A stretch of DNA of 64,000 nucleotides from Hemerocallis citrina (Eukaryota; Streptophyta; Magnoliopsida; Asparagales; Asphodelaceae), in contig CM030358.1 of the NCBI GenBank assembly GCA_017893485.1, positions 254,923,228 through 254,987,227 on the forward strand. Reading direction: 5' to 3'. How positions within the stretch are numbered: the stretch's first letter is position 1; the number at the start of each line of letters is the position of its first letter. The translations under genes and the position numbers were made by a program. Under the pieces are notes generated by a model. The model was not told the DNA's origin, did no database searches, and was given only the letters and a program-made list of their open reading frames with translations. Shown here one piece after another: positions 1-11,974 of this stretch.

Positions 1-154
1 TTAATTAAGAATAACTAGTAGTCGAATTCAAAGTAGTGCATTAACTGTGATTTAAATAATATCAGAACACAAAGTAGTACATTATCTGATTGGAGGGGAA
101 TACAAATTAATACAATAGTAGTACAAATACTATTTTAAACTAAGAATATCATTA

Positions 155-1436
155 TTACACATCTCCATATTGCGACCATATATGCTCCACCAAATCTTGA
201 CGAAGTGCATGATGTTTTTGTCTATCATGTAGAATCACATTGCGAAGGATTTGAGCTCCTTGATCAGTTGGTCCACCTCTGTTAGGTACGATCATGGTCG
301 AGTCAGGTATTTGATTGTAATCATAATAAACAATTCCATTTTCTCGTTCATCCTCAACAATCATATTGTGTAAAATGATACATGTTTTCATAATATATGA
401 AAGACTATCTGCATCCCACAAACGCGCCGAACCCTTCACTATTGCAAATCGTGATTGTAAGATTCTGAAAGCCCATTCTACATATTTTCTGGCACCTTCT
501 CGCATTTCTGCAAATTTCTTTTTCTTTTGGGTATCCGACACAGAGTAAGTTTTGACTATGGTTGCCAACGGGGGGTATATACCATCTGCTAAATAGTAGC
601 CCATATTGTAATTGTGGTTGTTAATGACAAAATTTGCCGGAGGTGCACAACCATCAAGAATTTCATCAAATAAATTAGAATGGTTAAGCACATTGAGATC
701 ATTATTGCATCCTGGCATTCTGAAGAATGAATGCCAGAACCAAAGATCATAAGATGCGACTGCATCAAGAATAATAGTCGGTTCCCGAACATGTCTTGTA
801 TACTGGCCATGCCACGCCGCTGGACAGTTTTTACACTTTCAGTGCATGCAATCTACACTACCCAACATGACGGGAAAACCTTGAGCGTTGTTTTCTTCGA
901 GGACTCTTTCGACATAAGCGGGGGGTGGTTTCCTCATATATTGCAAAGAAAACATAGTAACGATTGCAAAACAAAATCGACGTAGAGTTTTTAAAACCGT
1001 AGTTTCGCCGATTCGTACATATTCGTTAACAACATCAACCTCACCTCCATGCGCTACACAATGTAGTGACGCTGCTATTTTCTAATGTGGAGTTAATCCA
1101 AGATTTTTACATGCATCTTGTCGCTGAAGAAAATACTGATCGTAACCCACAACAGCTTCCAATATCCAATTAAAGAGAGCTCACCACACACAGAAACGAT
1201 GATAGAAGATTGAATTGAGGTAAACTGGATTTTTGGAAAAAGTAATCCTTCCACATTCGTCTATTACATTCTTCTCTTTCACGAAAAATGTAACGACGGT
1301 GATTGATTTGTTCACTTGATTGTATGGCCATACAAACCCTTAGCATCTGGTTGTTAATATTTCTAGCAACTATATCCTGATGCTCCGCTGGTTCATCGGA
1401 TGAAGTCGAAGAAGAAGAAGAATTAAAATTAGCCAT
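155..1436 (-). pseudogene. PIF/Harbinger-type DDE transposase, nearly full length, broken
   Basis: On the minus strand one frame runs from about 1150 to 155. It carries the family's landmarks: a YVRIGE-type motif, MRKPPPAYVERVLEE, GSVDCMH with the first catalytic Asp, ILDAVASYDLW with the second Asp, and YVEWAFRILQSRF with the catalytic Glu. It ends at a stop just before 155. The N-terminal part (1436-1170) starts MANFNSSSSS and contains RRYIFREREECNRRMWKDYF, the usual N-terminus of plant Harbinger transposases, but lies in another frame, so there is an indel near 1170. At least two further in-frame stops occur, one at the Trp after SVDCMH (TGG to TGA) and one near 1083. Length, about 420 codons, matches the family. 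Known role: cut-and-paste excision and insertion of PIF/Harbinger transposons, normally with a Myb-like partner, which is not seen here. I could not identify terminal inverted repeats, so the element's limits are unknown. Confidence 0.9.
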
Positions 1437-2777
1437 GGATAAGAATATTGAATTGCAGTGGGTAAATTGGAGTTGAAGAAGAAAATATTGGTCCGACTCA
1501 CGTGTTGCTTATTTTGGGGATTTAAATAATTTTGTGGGGGAGAGGAAAGAATCTTCATTGTTACGTCCAATCTCATTATACTAGAAGAGTATGTAGGTTT
1601 GTAGCTATAAGTCAATGGCTAAAAAAGTTAAGCTAGAAAGATTATGTCCAATTAAAATATTACTAGCCATGTCTAAAAAGGAAAATAATTGTGATGGAAT
1701 ATTAATAGGCATGTAGTAAAAAGCAAAATAATTGTGACGTAATATTACTAGGCATGTAGTAAAAAAGCAATACCGGACATTTTTTACTATTCTTCATCAT
1801 CATACTGTGTACATGACACAAAAGAAAAGGATGATGTCGATGTCATTGCTTCCATGTCCACTCTATTCAGATGCATCCCCCTAAGTCAGGAAGTAGACGG
1901 CCTCCTCCTCGATACAGATCGTCTAACATTTGTTACTTCAGTGGGAACAAATTCCCTCAACACCATGTCGAAAATTATGAATCGCCGCAATTGTGCTTCT
2001 GTACAGGAATATTGTTGACAACGTCTGTATAACTCTTCATGTTGAAAGATAGATGGAACCCAAATAAGAGTACATAATACAATATACTATAATAATGTTA
2101 TTGAATTAAAATTACTTATACAGGTTACTCACATATGAGGGTTGTTCGCACAGATCAAACAGGAAATAAATTTTAGTGTCCAAACTCCTGATAGTAGTAC
2201 CGCCGAAAAATAGTGGCACTTCAACGGAAGGTTGACCATGCATGGCTGACATGTCTTCAATGGGTTGTGTTAGGTACTCTGCTGGTAGAAAAAATGGAGC
2301 AGCAGCATGGGGTAACTGAGCAAAAGGATCCCTAATTACTACTGGATTGATGAAATCGACATTTTCCGCATGCGAAAGAGCCGACATTATGGGACCAATT
2401 GAAACCTTTGCCCAATACTGATCGTAGATGCTCTCTGCTCTACATGAGTGATGAATTGCAAATCTTCAATAGGCGGAACATTAAAACTACGAAATGACAT
2501 TAGAAGCATGACTAGAGGTGGGTCGTTTGGGTAGCAACTATTCCAAGCAGTTGGCGATAACAACAATCACCAAGATACCATACACCTTGTATCAAATGTT
2601 TACGTTAGCAGCCAACCAAACGATTTAATCAAATAATATAAAATTTAATTATTATGCCAACCGTAAAACAAAAATTTACCCGGTCGCAATAGGTAAGAAT
2701 ATGACGATGCCGTGAAATAAAGTTGCAACTTCAATTTCATGTACGTCTTTAAATGAAGAGTTATTCTATGGTTGCCA
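1437..2777. other. No supported gene; AT-rich sequence between two broken transposon-type genes
   Basis: This stretch holds only short open frames. The minus-strand frame at 2112-2387 lies downstream of the plant-mobile-domain copy and could be a decayed later exon, but I see no family motif in it. Two short near-repeats containing gtgatg/gtgacgtaatatta and aggcatgtagtaaaa occur at about 1690-1770. No RNA gene or regulatory site is supported. Confidence 0.5.
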
Positions 2778-3926
2778 AATGATAAGGAAGTACGCATCTC
2801 CAACTGATCACAACCATCAATTGATTGTACCTAATAGGATCAAATCGACCTGTATCCAAGAATTCTTGATTCCATCGCAATATTTTCGGCCATTTGTTGG
2901 CGTTCGCCATGTGAGTCTCTATAGGGATATTCTTAACTCTAACTGGAACATAGCAATGTGTGTATTCGTAAGCCTATTACTGTAAAAAATAATTTTAAAT
3001 TTGTTACAAACAGACCACTTGAAATAATATGATGCCTTTATTGGATTTAAAAATTTAATAAATAGATTTATGGATACCTCAGTACTTGCCACGATCTATT
3101 AAATGACTTCACTGTAGGTCTGCTACACGTGTCCAAAGATAAATACAGCAGAGCCAATGCATGACTACCCCAATCGTATTCAACAACTAAATTAAGATCT
3201 TCAAATGCGGCAAGCCGACTACATCTGACTACCCAGAACCATTAGGAAAAAGAAACACACCAAGGTAGAACATAAAGAAAGCTCGTGCAATCCTCATTCT
3301 AAGTGTGAAATCAGTTTTAGCTACTTCAGTCAAACTACTTGTAAAATAACGTTTGAAGAATGAATGGCAGATACTTTGTGATTTCCAATCATCTTCAATT
3401 ATTTCCGAAAAGAAGCGAGCCTGAATAATTTCAAAACTAAACGGCTCGTCGTTACACGGAGCCTAGGACCGACACTGATAGAAATCCCCGTTAGCATAAC
3501 CCAATCCAACGGAGTGAAACCCAACTCACTGCACGGTAGGTGGAAAGTATGTGTTGTGTCCCACCATCTCTCTAGCAATGTCTCGACAAACCATATAGAT
3601 GACCTATTTGTATTAAAATTCATGAAACGGTGCCATCCCGCCTGCTCGACTAGTAGTTTAATTAGTGGGATAGGTGAGCAGTATTTATTGTAGATTTTGA
3701 TTGGCTTCCTCCAAATTTTCCTAAATTGACAAAATCCACCATTCAGATTAACAATAATATATTTACAAATTTGACTGGAATCGTCTACTACTCGATTCCA
3801 ATTGGATTTATCAGTGAAATCGACACATGGATTCTCCTCTTCTACTTCGTTGCTTGAGTTGCCCTGAACTGATACATGTTCACGTATTGATTTTATCCAA
3901 CCAATAAATCTTTTTATCGAAGGCAT
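2778..3926 (-). pseudogene. Plant mobile domain (PMD/MAIL-like, aminotransferase-like) gene copy, broken
   Basis: The start at 3926 (MPSIKRFIGWIKSIREHV) leads into the PMD core: LLVEQAGWHRFMNF, then LLERWWDTTHTFHLPCSELGFTPLDWVMLTGI, the signature of this domain. A frameshift near 3450 moves the reading to FEIIQARFFSEIIEDDW and RIARAFFMFYLGVFLFPN. After a stop near 3222 and another shift it continues as VVEYDWGSHALALLYLSLD. A GT donor near 3075 and a ttttttacag acceptor near 2992 suggest an intron, after which AYEYTHCYVPVRVK follows with a stop where the conserved Trp is expected. PMD proteins are either host silencing factors (MAIL1/MAIN) or are carried by MuDR and gypsy transposons. The breaks show this copy is dead. 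Whether it was host or transposon-borne cannot be told; no transposase lies beside it. Confidence 0.8.
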
Positions 3927-4769
3927 TGGCTAATAAGTACATTTATAATATTTTGGGATCGGTGTGCTAAATTGAGATTGCTGAGAAAAACTATTAGTGA
4001 GCTAATTGAAAAATAAAGGGTGATATGAGAGATTAGAGAAGAGTGCAGCTCGGTTCGAAGGGATTGAACTAATACAAATAGAGAGTGAGATGAGAGGGTT
4101 CATCTCTATTTTTAAAAGTTGCGAGAAACATGAAGAACATATAGGACTTGGGGCAAAATGGTCTAAACTAAAAATCAAAAGCCCCAAACATCTGATAAAT
4201 TAAAGGAAAAGGAAAAAAGGCATATAATCCGGATGATGCTTTTGATTTGTTTCCCAAAAGCTATGGACGATGGTTTTGTTTTTTTTTTTCCAAGTTTCGT
4301 CCGTTAGGAAATATTATTTTGCAGTTTTTATTTCTCGCTCCGACGAAGCTTCAAGTTTCGTTTGACATTTAAAAGAATTAAAATATTCAATTCAGCCCAA
4401 AAAGTTATAAAAAATATAAATTTTTTTACGGGACGAAACTCCAAGTCCGATCATATTTTGTACAACTTTGCTATTTTATAGTGCTTTATGACTGCAACGA
4501 AAACCCCCACTTTGCTATATCTATTTATGCATTTAGCTAATTTTTACCTTTCATGACTGTGGATGCTCTTGGAGATGATTTTTATACTGATTTTTAACAA
4601 TGTGATTTTTGGATATTGGAAAGAGGTATCAAGTAGTCATTTGCAACTCAGTAATTTTTAAATTTTTTGTTGTTTATTTATTTATTTTTAATACAACTTA
4701 AAGGAACAGCAAATCACTAAACCAAACAAGCTTAATATAACCTACACTCTTGCAAAACCACAAACCTAT
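3927..4769. other. AT-rich non-coding stretch
   Basis: No coding frame with a recognisable motif on either strand. Contains homopolymer T runs near 4270-4290 and a repeated short phrase (aagtttcgt / gaaactccaagt) around 4293-4455. No transposon ends recognised. Confidence 0.5.
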
Positions 4770-4789
4770 CCACCCCTTTGAAGCATAGA

Positions 4790-5858
4790 TCGATTAGGAA
4801 TAATTGGGTGCAGACCATCACTGTCGTCTGCAGGCCAAACGTGGCTACAGATCGAGAATCCTTCTGGCAAGAGCTTATCGGTATTCGACATCGATGGTCG
4901 GGAGCTTGGATTGTCGGGGGGGGGGGGGGGGGCTTCAATATCACCAGATTTGTTTTTGAGCACAAGGGAAGAGGGTCCAGCGACAGGCACAGAGAAGAGT
5001 TCAATAGAGTGATCACAGAACTAGAACTAATTGATATCCTAATCAATGACAGACTATTTACATGGTCAAATATGCAAACAATCCCGATTATGGCCAAATT
5101 GGATAGGATTCTACTTTCGATGGATTAGGAGGACAAATTCTCCTTAGCAAGCGCTAAATCTATCCCTAGACCTACATCAGATCACACCCCGGTCCTACTT
5201 GATGCCGGGTACTGGGACTTCAAAGACCAAGGAGGTTCAGATTTGAGAAGGCCTGGCTGGAAATCCAAGGATTTCACCATATGGTGATGGAAAACTGGGC
5301 GCTCCCTACCACTGGCACGGATGCTGCATCCCGATGGTGTGAAAAAGTTCGCAGATTGAGAAAGCGGCTACATAAATGGATCCGGTCTAGATTTTCGACC
5401 ATCTGGTGTGCAAAAGACCCCTTTTTGGAAGGCATTGATGAGATAGAAAGACTGGAAGAAACGAGAGTCCTATCACAAGATGAAAGAAACAGGCTTCTAG
5501 ACCTTCGAGAAAATATCGCCAACCTTTACAAGCTAGAGGAGGTCAAATGGCAGCAAAGGTCGAGGATTTCGTGGCTCAAAGAGGGAGATGCGAACACGGC
5601 CTACTTCCACCGAGTGGCAAGTGCAAGACGTAGATCGTAGATCTAACCTAATCTTGTCACTACAAACGGATTCAGGAACTTCGCAAGACAAAACTGTGAT
5701 CTCCAAAACATTTCAAGATTACTACAAAGGCCTCTTTGGGAAGAAGAATGATTTTAGGATCCCGCTCAGGGAAGACTTCTAGCAGGGCTGTCAAAATGAG
5801 TCAGCGCAAACTCTTTCTAACTTGGAAGCACCTTTCTCGGAAATGGAAGTAGAAAATG
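4790..5858 (+). pseudogene. LINE ORF2: endonuclease C-terminal part and linker
   Basis: The frame from about 4790 reads SFWQELIGIRHRWSGAWIVGG, then a 17-base G run (4916-4932) where a GGDFN motif is expected, then FNITRF, EEFNRVITELELIDILIND, LFTWSNMQ and AKLDRILLS. This is the apurinic-endonuclease-like (exo/endo/phosphatase) fold of plant L1 elements, used to nick target DNA. From 5281 to 5640 the linker follows with [15 protein letters not shown], a diagnostic plant L1 motif, in a shifted frame. The catalytic SDH-type motif appears as SDHTPV near 5178. Stops and at least two frameshifts make it non-functional. The piece is cut at 5858 by a solo LTR. Confidence 0.85.
5854..5858. repeat. Target-site duplication of solo LTR 1 (left copy)
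   Basis: AAATG immediately before the TGTAACGCCCCG end; the matching copy lies at 9152-9156. Confidence 0.85.
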
Positions 5859-7431
5859 TGTAACGCCCCGAATCCCAAATACACTGAATTCGAGATGTTC
5901 TACAGGATCTTTTCACTTTCTTAGTACACTTTTACAGGGAAATTAAAAACTTTTCATCATACATCAGAGTTACATCATAATTACATCTTTCTTTTGCACA
6001 GCGGAAGTAAAATACAACAATTTGATACAAGTACAACAGCGTAACATAATCTTTAAGCATCCATCTCTTTAATCTTTAACATGATATTTACCTGCATATA
6101 AGACTGTGGGTACGTCAGTTTATTCAACCGACGAACATTATACACGGCCGTCCTCGCTTTGCCAGAAATAGTATAACTTAACATTTCATATTTAGCAAAC
6201 ACAAACTTGTCACATTTCAAACTAAAGGGACTACCCTATTGATGTCGTGTTGTGATTGTGCACTTAGTCCTTAATGCATTTATTAATGTTACATGACACT
6301 AATGCGCACTTGTTCGGATTCTATGCATCCCATACTACATAGGTCCGAGGGCAAGCCCTTATTCGTTCTTCATCTTGATAGGGTTCAATCCCCCCGTTAT
6401 GCCTTAAACTACTACTGTAACTACGGTAGTGTCTTAGATGTCCTATGATCTATGAGCCCATGTCCAGGCAGCCTGGAGGGGAATCCCACGCACTGTCACG
6501 ACGCATCGAGCAGGCAACCTATGGACAATTCAGCCTCCGCCATGGAACAATGGCACCACCCATAGCCACTCGAACATCCCACGAGCGTCGCCACCGGGAC
6601 GATAATTCCGGAGTAGCGCCCACGCACTGTCTTGACGCATCAAGCAGGCAACCTGTGAATCGCTCTCACACCGCTATCCGTTGGCCCTCATACTCATGTT
6701 TTTCTTCTACTTTCATCACATCTCCACTATGTACTAGTCCTTAGTTTTATTAAAAATCATGAACAAAATAATCACTAGAGTTAGCCTCTCCTTCAACCGG
6801 ACTTATTCATTTGTCTCAACATGACCAACCTTGGTCTAATTTCAATTTCAATTCATCTTTCTCAATGCCGGGGAGACTTAGCTAGTCTATTTCAAATTTC
6901 ATTTCACAATCTTTAACTCCTGACAATTTCCATGTCGAGTTTCATACTCATTCTTTTTCAATTCATGATTACACTTTATTCACATGTCCACGATGAATAC
7001 TTTTAATTCACGAGTTCATAATGAAAACAATTCATGCTTATAGCCAACAATTTCTTTTCCTCTTTCATAAATCATGGTTTTAATTCCATAACCATACATG
7101 AATTTATACAACTTCATAATATCACATTTCAACCTTCATATTTCATATCTTGCGCAATACTTATAATGAAAATAAATAAAATCATGTCACGCCACAAGCA
7201 CTTATGCCGATTACTTTATAACAGCTTATCTTTATAAGTTATAAAATCCACAAGTGTATATCTCATAACCAAAGCTCCATTTATGCCTTTTATTCACAAA
7301 CCATATTGTATTTCATTCTAAAAATACCCAAATCACTCTTATAAAATTCCTTGTATTTTTATGAGAATTACCATATTTATTTCATAATTTTTGGACTTCA
7401 AAAACACCCAAAAAAATAATTTTTCCCTATA

Positions 7432-7503
7432 TGCCGAAGGCAAGAATCGAACCAGGCGCCGCACCAAGACAGCACAGAGCTCCGACCACTAGGCCGATCG
7501 CTG
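7432..7503 (-). other. tRNA-like module 2 in solo LTR 1
   Basis: On the minus strand a 72-nt block contains a box-A-like GGCCTAGTGGTCGGAG and, about 45 nt on, a box-B-like GGTTCGATTC. Size and spacing are those of a tRNA gene internal promoter. The same module sits at the matching place in solo LTR 2. No clean cloverleaf can be drawn by eye, so it is not called a tRNA gene. Confidence 0.55.
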
Positions 7504-7589
7504 TTCACGTCATATGAGCGACTGGGGTATATTTATACCCTGAGTTCGCTGCTAGAGTTTTTAGGGTAATTTTTTAAAAAAGAAGTGTT

Positions 7590-7665
7590 CGGCCTGGGAT
7601 TCGAACCGTGCGACACAGAGAAGCCAACCGGGGTCCCAACCACCTGAGCCACTGGCTCGGGTTGT
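7590..7665 (-). other. tRNA-like module 1 in solo LTR 1
   Basis: Minus-strand block with box-A-like TGGCTCAGGTGGTTGGGA and box-B GGTTCGAATCCCA at tRNA-like spacing. The partner in solo LTR 2 is at 11725-11820. Likely a tRNA-derived (SINE-like) sequence fixed in this LTR family. Confidence 0.6.
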
Positions 7666-8580
7666 CACTAACCCAAATAAAATCCCATTTGTATTATTTT
7701 CGTACTATTTTAAAAATAACTCGATATTCAATAAGCCATAGCTTCTTATTACTTTAGTAAAATTTTATAAAAACTTCCAGATTAAATCCTCAGTCATAAA
7801 AGTTCATACCAGTAAAATAATATAATTTTTGGTGCTAATGAAATGTATTTTTCACACACAAAAATCTAAAATTAATTCATTAAACTACAAAATTTGCATT
7901 TTCGACATTGCCATATAATTAATCTACTAGTCTTTTTATTACATAATTTCATGGAGATAATCTACTGTTATTAGTTCTTAATTCAACCAATCACATATGA
8001 TTTCCATAGTCCACATTCAAATCAACATGAAGGTCCATCTATCACAATTAACAAGTGTACATTATGTCTCTAATCATAATAACAACACTCTTAATTTAAT
8101 TTAATCATTATCACAACTTCACACTAATAAACATGGGGCAATCTACACACAATTTAATCTTAACACTAGAGCCATATAAGTTAATCAACACATTTTAATC
8201 AATCCACATGCTAACTACTCAATTTAAGTGGGCTCTTTATAATATTTTTCATGCATCTTTAATAGTGTAAAATTAACATGGATCTACTTTAGAAATATAA
8301 AATGTTTTACCCACCTCAATTGGAGAGAAACACAAACAAAAGTAATCGAATCCTTGTAGATGAAAGCACCACCTCCTAGCCAAAAGTGCTCAAGCTCCAA
8401 GCCTCCAAGCCTATGCCGAATGCTTCCTCAAGCTCCAACCGAATGCTTCTTTGATGATGCCGGCCACTCCAAGCAACACAACCCACACAATCTCTTATCT
8501 TTTATAACTCCCACAATAATAATAATACTATAACTTAGAAATACACTTTGCATATGAAAAGTTAGCCATGAGAAGGGGGG

Positions 8581-8590
8581 GTATTTATAC
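8581..8590 (-). promoter_or_regulatory. TATA box of solo LTR 1
   Basis: GTATAAATAC on the minus strand, matching AGTATAAATA at the equivalent place in solo LTR 2. CACGTG-rich U3 sequence lies about 180 bp upstream (8764-8805). Confidence 0.65.
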
Positions 8591-9156
8591 AAAAAAATGA
8601 GGGGAATGGAGGGCCAAGATCATTTGGTTAGTTGTAGGATGAACGGTTTAGATCAAAGTAGAAGTTACAAGAACTACCCACTTCCTTGAAACTACTCCCA
8701 TGTTCTCCACACCCAAACTCAAAATTCCCTCCAAAAGAATGCTACCCGGCCTCAAAAGTAAGGTGTGCATTGCACGTGTACGTGTAGTGCACGTGCATGC
8801 AACTAGGCCAACTTTGTACATTCTAAAATTGTATAAAAAATAATTTTGTTTAAAAAAAGTCTTCTACATGACAAGTTTAATTAAAATAAATTAATTCATG
8901 GGCTTTCTTTTTGGGCCAAAAAATAATTGATATAAAAATAAATAAAATAAAATGCTTTTGGGCTTTTTAAGAAAAGGCTTTTTAGTTAAATCAAATAAGG
9001 CTTTTAAAGAAGGCTTTTTGTACTAAAATAATTTGAGAAAATTATATTTAAACATACACATCATGATAAAATAATCCAACAAAAATATTGCACGTGCACA
9101 ACACGTGCAAAATAAATAATTTCTCATTAATTGAAAAATCAGGGTATTACAAAATG

Positions 9157-10222
9157 CCATCAAACAAATGGGAGCAAACAAGTCACTTGGACCAGACGGA
9201 TTCCCAATGTTGTTCTTCAAGGTATTATGGGAAGAAATAAAAGGGGAAATTATGGCGTTGATGGATGAATTCTTCCACAACAATCTCAGATTGGGCTTGT
9301 TCAACTTTGCAGAAGTGGTTCTGATTCCTATGAGGGCGGAATCTTCGAGGGTGGGGAATTTCAGACCGATCAGTCTCATAAACTGCTCGGCTAAGATCAT
9401 CACAAAGGTCCTAGCCATCTTCCTGGGAAACATAATGGACAGTCTAATTTCCAAAGCACAGACTAGTTTCGTCAAGGGTAGATGTATCCTGGATTGTGTG
9501 GCCACTGCAGAACAAGTCATCCACTACTGCCATACGGGACAGTTTAAGAATTTCCTCCTCAAACTAGACTTTGAGAAGGCATATGACTCCGTCGACTGGG
9601 AGTACTTGCTGGAAGCTCTCAGAGGGAGAGGCTTTGGGGTTAAATGGATTAGGTGGATCAAACAGTGTTTATACACTAGTAAAACGATAATCTCGGTTAA
9701 TGGGCGGTCGGGTCCACCGTTTCCTTGCAAGAAGGGGCTACGGCAGGGGGACCCGCTGTCCCCTTTGCTATTCACTATCGTATCGGATGTACTGAAGGGC
9801 ATGCTAGACAACTGCCGGAGAAAAGGATGGATCACGCCTGTGGCTAGTAGTCAATCTAACTAAGGGTGCACGATTCTTTAATATGCTGATGACACCTTAC
9901 TCTTTGGTAATGGGAAAAGGTCAGAGACAGTCTGCTTTAAAGGGGTCCTCTACTATTTTGAAGCATGGTCAGGTCTTAGGATTAATTTCCACAAGAGTGC
10001 TTTGATTCCAATTGCACTCTCCGATGCAGAGGCACAGGACCATGCGACCATTCTAAACTGTATGACGGACGAGTTCCCAATCAAATATTTAGGGCTCCCA
10101 CTCAAGCTAGGGAAGCTCACTAAGACGGACTGGCTACTTATCATAGACAGGGTGGAGGACAGGTTGTCGGGTTGGAAAGAAAAATCGCTGTCCCTCGGTG
10201 GTAGAGTGGTTCTCATCAACTC
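9157..10222 (+). pseudogene. LINE ORF2: reverse transcriptase
   Basis: Reads MGANKSLGPDGFPMLFFK, then NFRPISLINCSAKIITKVLA, LLKLDFEKAYDSVDWEYL, KGLRQGDPLSPLLFTIVSD, all conserved RT blocks of plant L1 elements. The catalytic YADD box is intact at 9882-9893 but lies one frame away because of an indel just before it; a stop at about 9861 precedes it. The domain continues with FEAWSGLRINFHKSALIP, KYLGLPL and LSGWKEKSLSLGGRVVLIN, where it is cut at 10222 by solo LTR 2. The enzyme would copy LINE RNA at the nicked target site. The catalytic residues remain but the frame is broken. Confidence 0.92.
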
Positions 10223-10770
10223 TGTAATGCCCCGATTTTCATTTAATGAAAATTATTTTATTTTGCACGTTGTGTGCACGTGCAATATTTTGGTAATATT
10301 AAATGTTATGATTATTTTCTTCATGATGAGTATAGATATTTTAATACTTGCTTTTAATTATTTTGTATAAAGCCTTTTTTCAAATAGACCAAAAGCCTTT
10401 CTTTTTAAAGCCCAAATTGAATTAATTTATTTTCTTTTATAAATTATTATTTTGGCCCATAAACTAAAGCCCATGAGCTATTTTATTTTTAAATACAACT
10501 TGTAATGTAGAACACAATTTAAAGATTTTTTTATATATGTACAAATTTTAAATGGAGACCAAGTTGCATGCACGTGCACTACACGTACACGTGCAAATTG
10601 CACCTTTGGAGTAGGCCGGTTTTAAGCTTTTGGAGGGAAAGGAATTTTTCAATTGGAGTCATGGTGGTGATGGTTACTTGATCATGGGTAGTTAGTGTAA
10701 CTCTTCCTTAAATCCTAGCCATTTGTTCCTAACTCCTACTTCAATCCTAGCCATCCATTTTCCTAAATTT

Positions 10771-10780
10771 TTAGTATAAA
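10771..10780 (+). promoter_or_regulatory. TATA box of solo LTR 2
   Basis: AGTATAAATA followed by a CCCCGCCCCC stretch. It lies about 180 bp downstream of a cluster of CACGTG motifs at 10564-10597, as in solo LTR 1. Confidence 0.7.
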
Positions 10781-11724
10781 TACCCCGCCCCCTAGCCTAG
10801 TTATTCTTGTGCTAATTATTTCCTCCAAACCTATAGTCTAAAATATATTATTTAGTAGTATACAAGTGAGCTAAAAGATTGAGTTTGTGTGAGAAATTGT
10901 GCTTGCATCAAGAAGAAGGAAGGCCGACATCAACAAGGAGCTCTCGGTTCGGCTTGTGGAGTGCTCGGGTTTTGTCTTTGTGGAGGCTCGTGTGCGCGCA
11001 TCTAGGAGGAGGATCGTTCGTTTGCAAGGACATTCATTTAGGAGGTTGCTAGTTGTATTTTCTCTCCAATTAAGGTGGGTAAATTTTCTATATTTCTAAT
11101 TAGGAATGCATGCTAGATTTGAATGGAAAGAATGATGCATGAAAAAGACTAATAAGAGTACAGATTTAATTGGAAAAATGACCTATTGATTGATTGAAAT
11201 GTTGATATGCAATTGTATGTGGTTCTATTATTAAAATTCAAGTTGTGTGCGAAATGATTATGGCTATGGATTGTGTAAAGAAAACTTCCTTATTAACATA
11301 AAAAATTATATGCAAGAGTTAGTAGATTGGCAATATTACTTTATGTGCTTAAATGGACTTTTGTGATAATGTTGAAATGAATGAATTAAGATATAGATTG
11401 TATGTTTGGGAAATGATTAAAAATAGAGAATTAATATGAAGTTTGCTAATAAAGAGATTAGTGATGTTAATTTGTTAAGAAATGTCGAAAAAGAAGAAAT
11501 GTGGTAGTGATAGTTTATAATTCGAATCAATTGTATGAAAAATATGTTTTAATTATTGGAAAAATTATTTTCTATATACTGGAGTATAACTTATGATGGT
11601 ATTAGTCAATCTGGAAATTTACAGCAAATTTTATAAAAGCAAAATGAAATGAGAACTTGTTGAATATCGAAATATTTTAATAACAGAGAGAATTGATTTA
11701 AATAAACTTCGAGTTGTACCATTG

Positions 11725-11820
11725 ACAACCTGAGCACATAGCTCAAGTGGTTGGGATGTTTCTATTTCACTACAGTGGGTTTCGGGCCTCAGGTTTCTGG
11801 TTCGAATCCCCTTGGCAACA
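11725..11820 (+). other. tRNA-like module 1 in solo LTR 2
   Basis: Contains TAGCTCAAGTGGTTGGGA (box A like) and GGTTCGAATCCCC (box B consensus) about 50 nt apart, the layout of a pol III internal promoter. Same order and place as in solo LTR 1. Confidence 0.6.
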
Positions 11821-11904
11821 TGCTTTTGTTCCTATTTTTTTAAATGAAAAGAACAGCAGCCGAGAGCATTTAATGCTCTCAGCCTTCTTTATAACGCATA
11901 TAGT

Positions 11905-11974
11905 GTTCGGCCTAGTGGTCTGTGCCTTCAGTGGTTTTCCCTGTGGTCGTGGGTTCGAATACTGGGTTCGGCCA
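11905..11974 (+). other. tRNA-like module 2 in solo LTR 2
   Basis: TTCGGCCTAGTGGTCTG (box A like) followed by GGGTTCGAATACTGG (box B like). Counterpart of 7432-7503. Confidence 0.55.

Larger units (their letters stand above)
5859..9151 (-). mobile_element. Solo LTR 1 (3.29 kb, Tekay/Del-type long LTR), minus orientation
   Basis: Begins TGTAACGCCCCG and ends GGGTATTACA, giving near-perfect inverted ends, and is flanked by the 5-bp duplication AAATG (5854-5858 and 9152-9156). The LINE reading frame resumes across it. The sequence matches the plus-strand insertion at 10223-13536 end to end in reverse orientation. A TATA box on the minus strand (8581-8590) and the absence of gag, pol, primer site or second LTR mark it as a solo LTR left by LTR-LTR recombination. 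The TGTAA(C/T)GCCCCG ends and 3 kb size fit the Tekay/Del chromovirus group, but without internal sequence the clade is an inference. The open frame at 6445-6744 is not supported as a gene. Confidence 0.88.

Noticed and set aside
2112..2387. 91-codon minus-strand frame starting MSALSHAENVDF
   Set aside because: May be a decayed last exon of the plant-mobile-domain copy, but no motif or splice continuity could be shown.
6445..6744. Plus-strand 99-codon frame with Arg/His/Ser-rich sequence
   Set aside because: Lies inside solo LTR 1, antisense to its direction, and the matching part of solo LTR 2 has no conserved frame.
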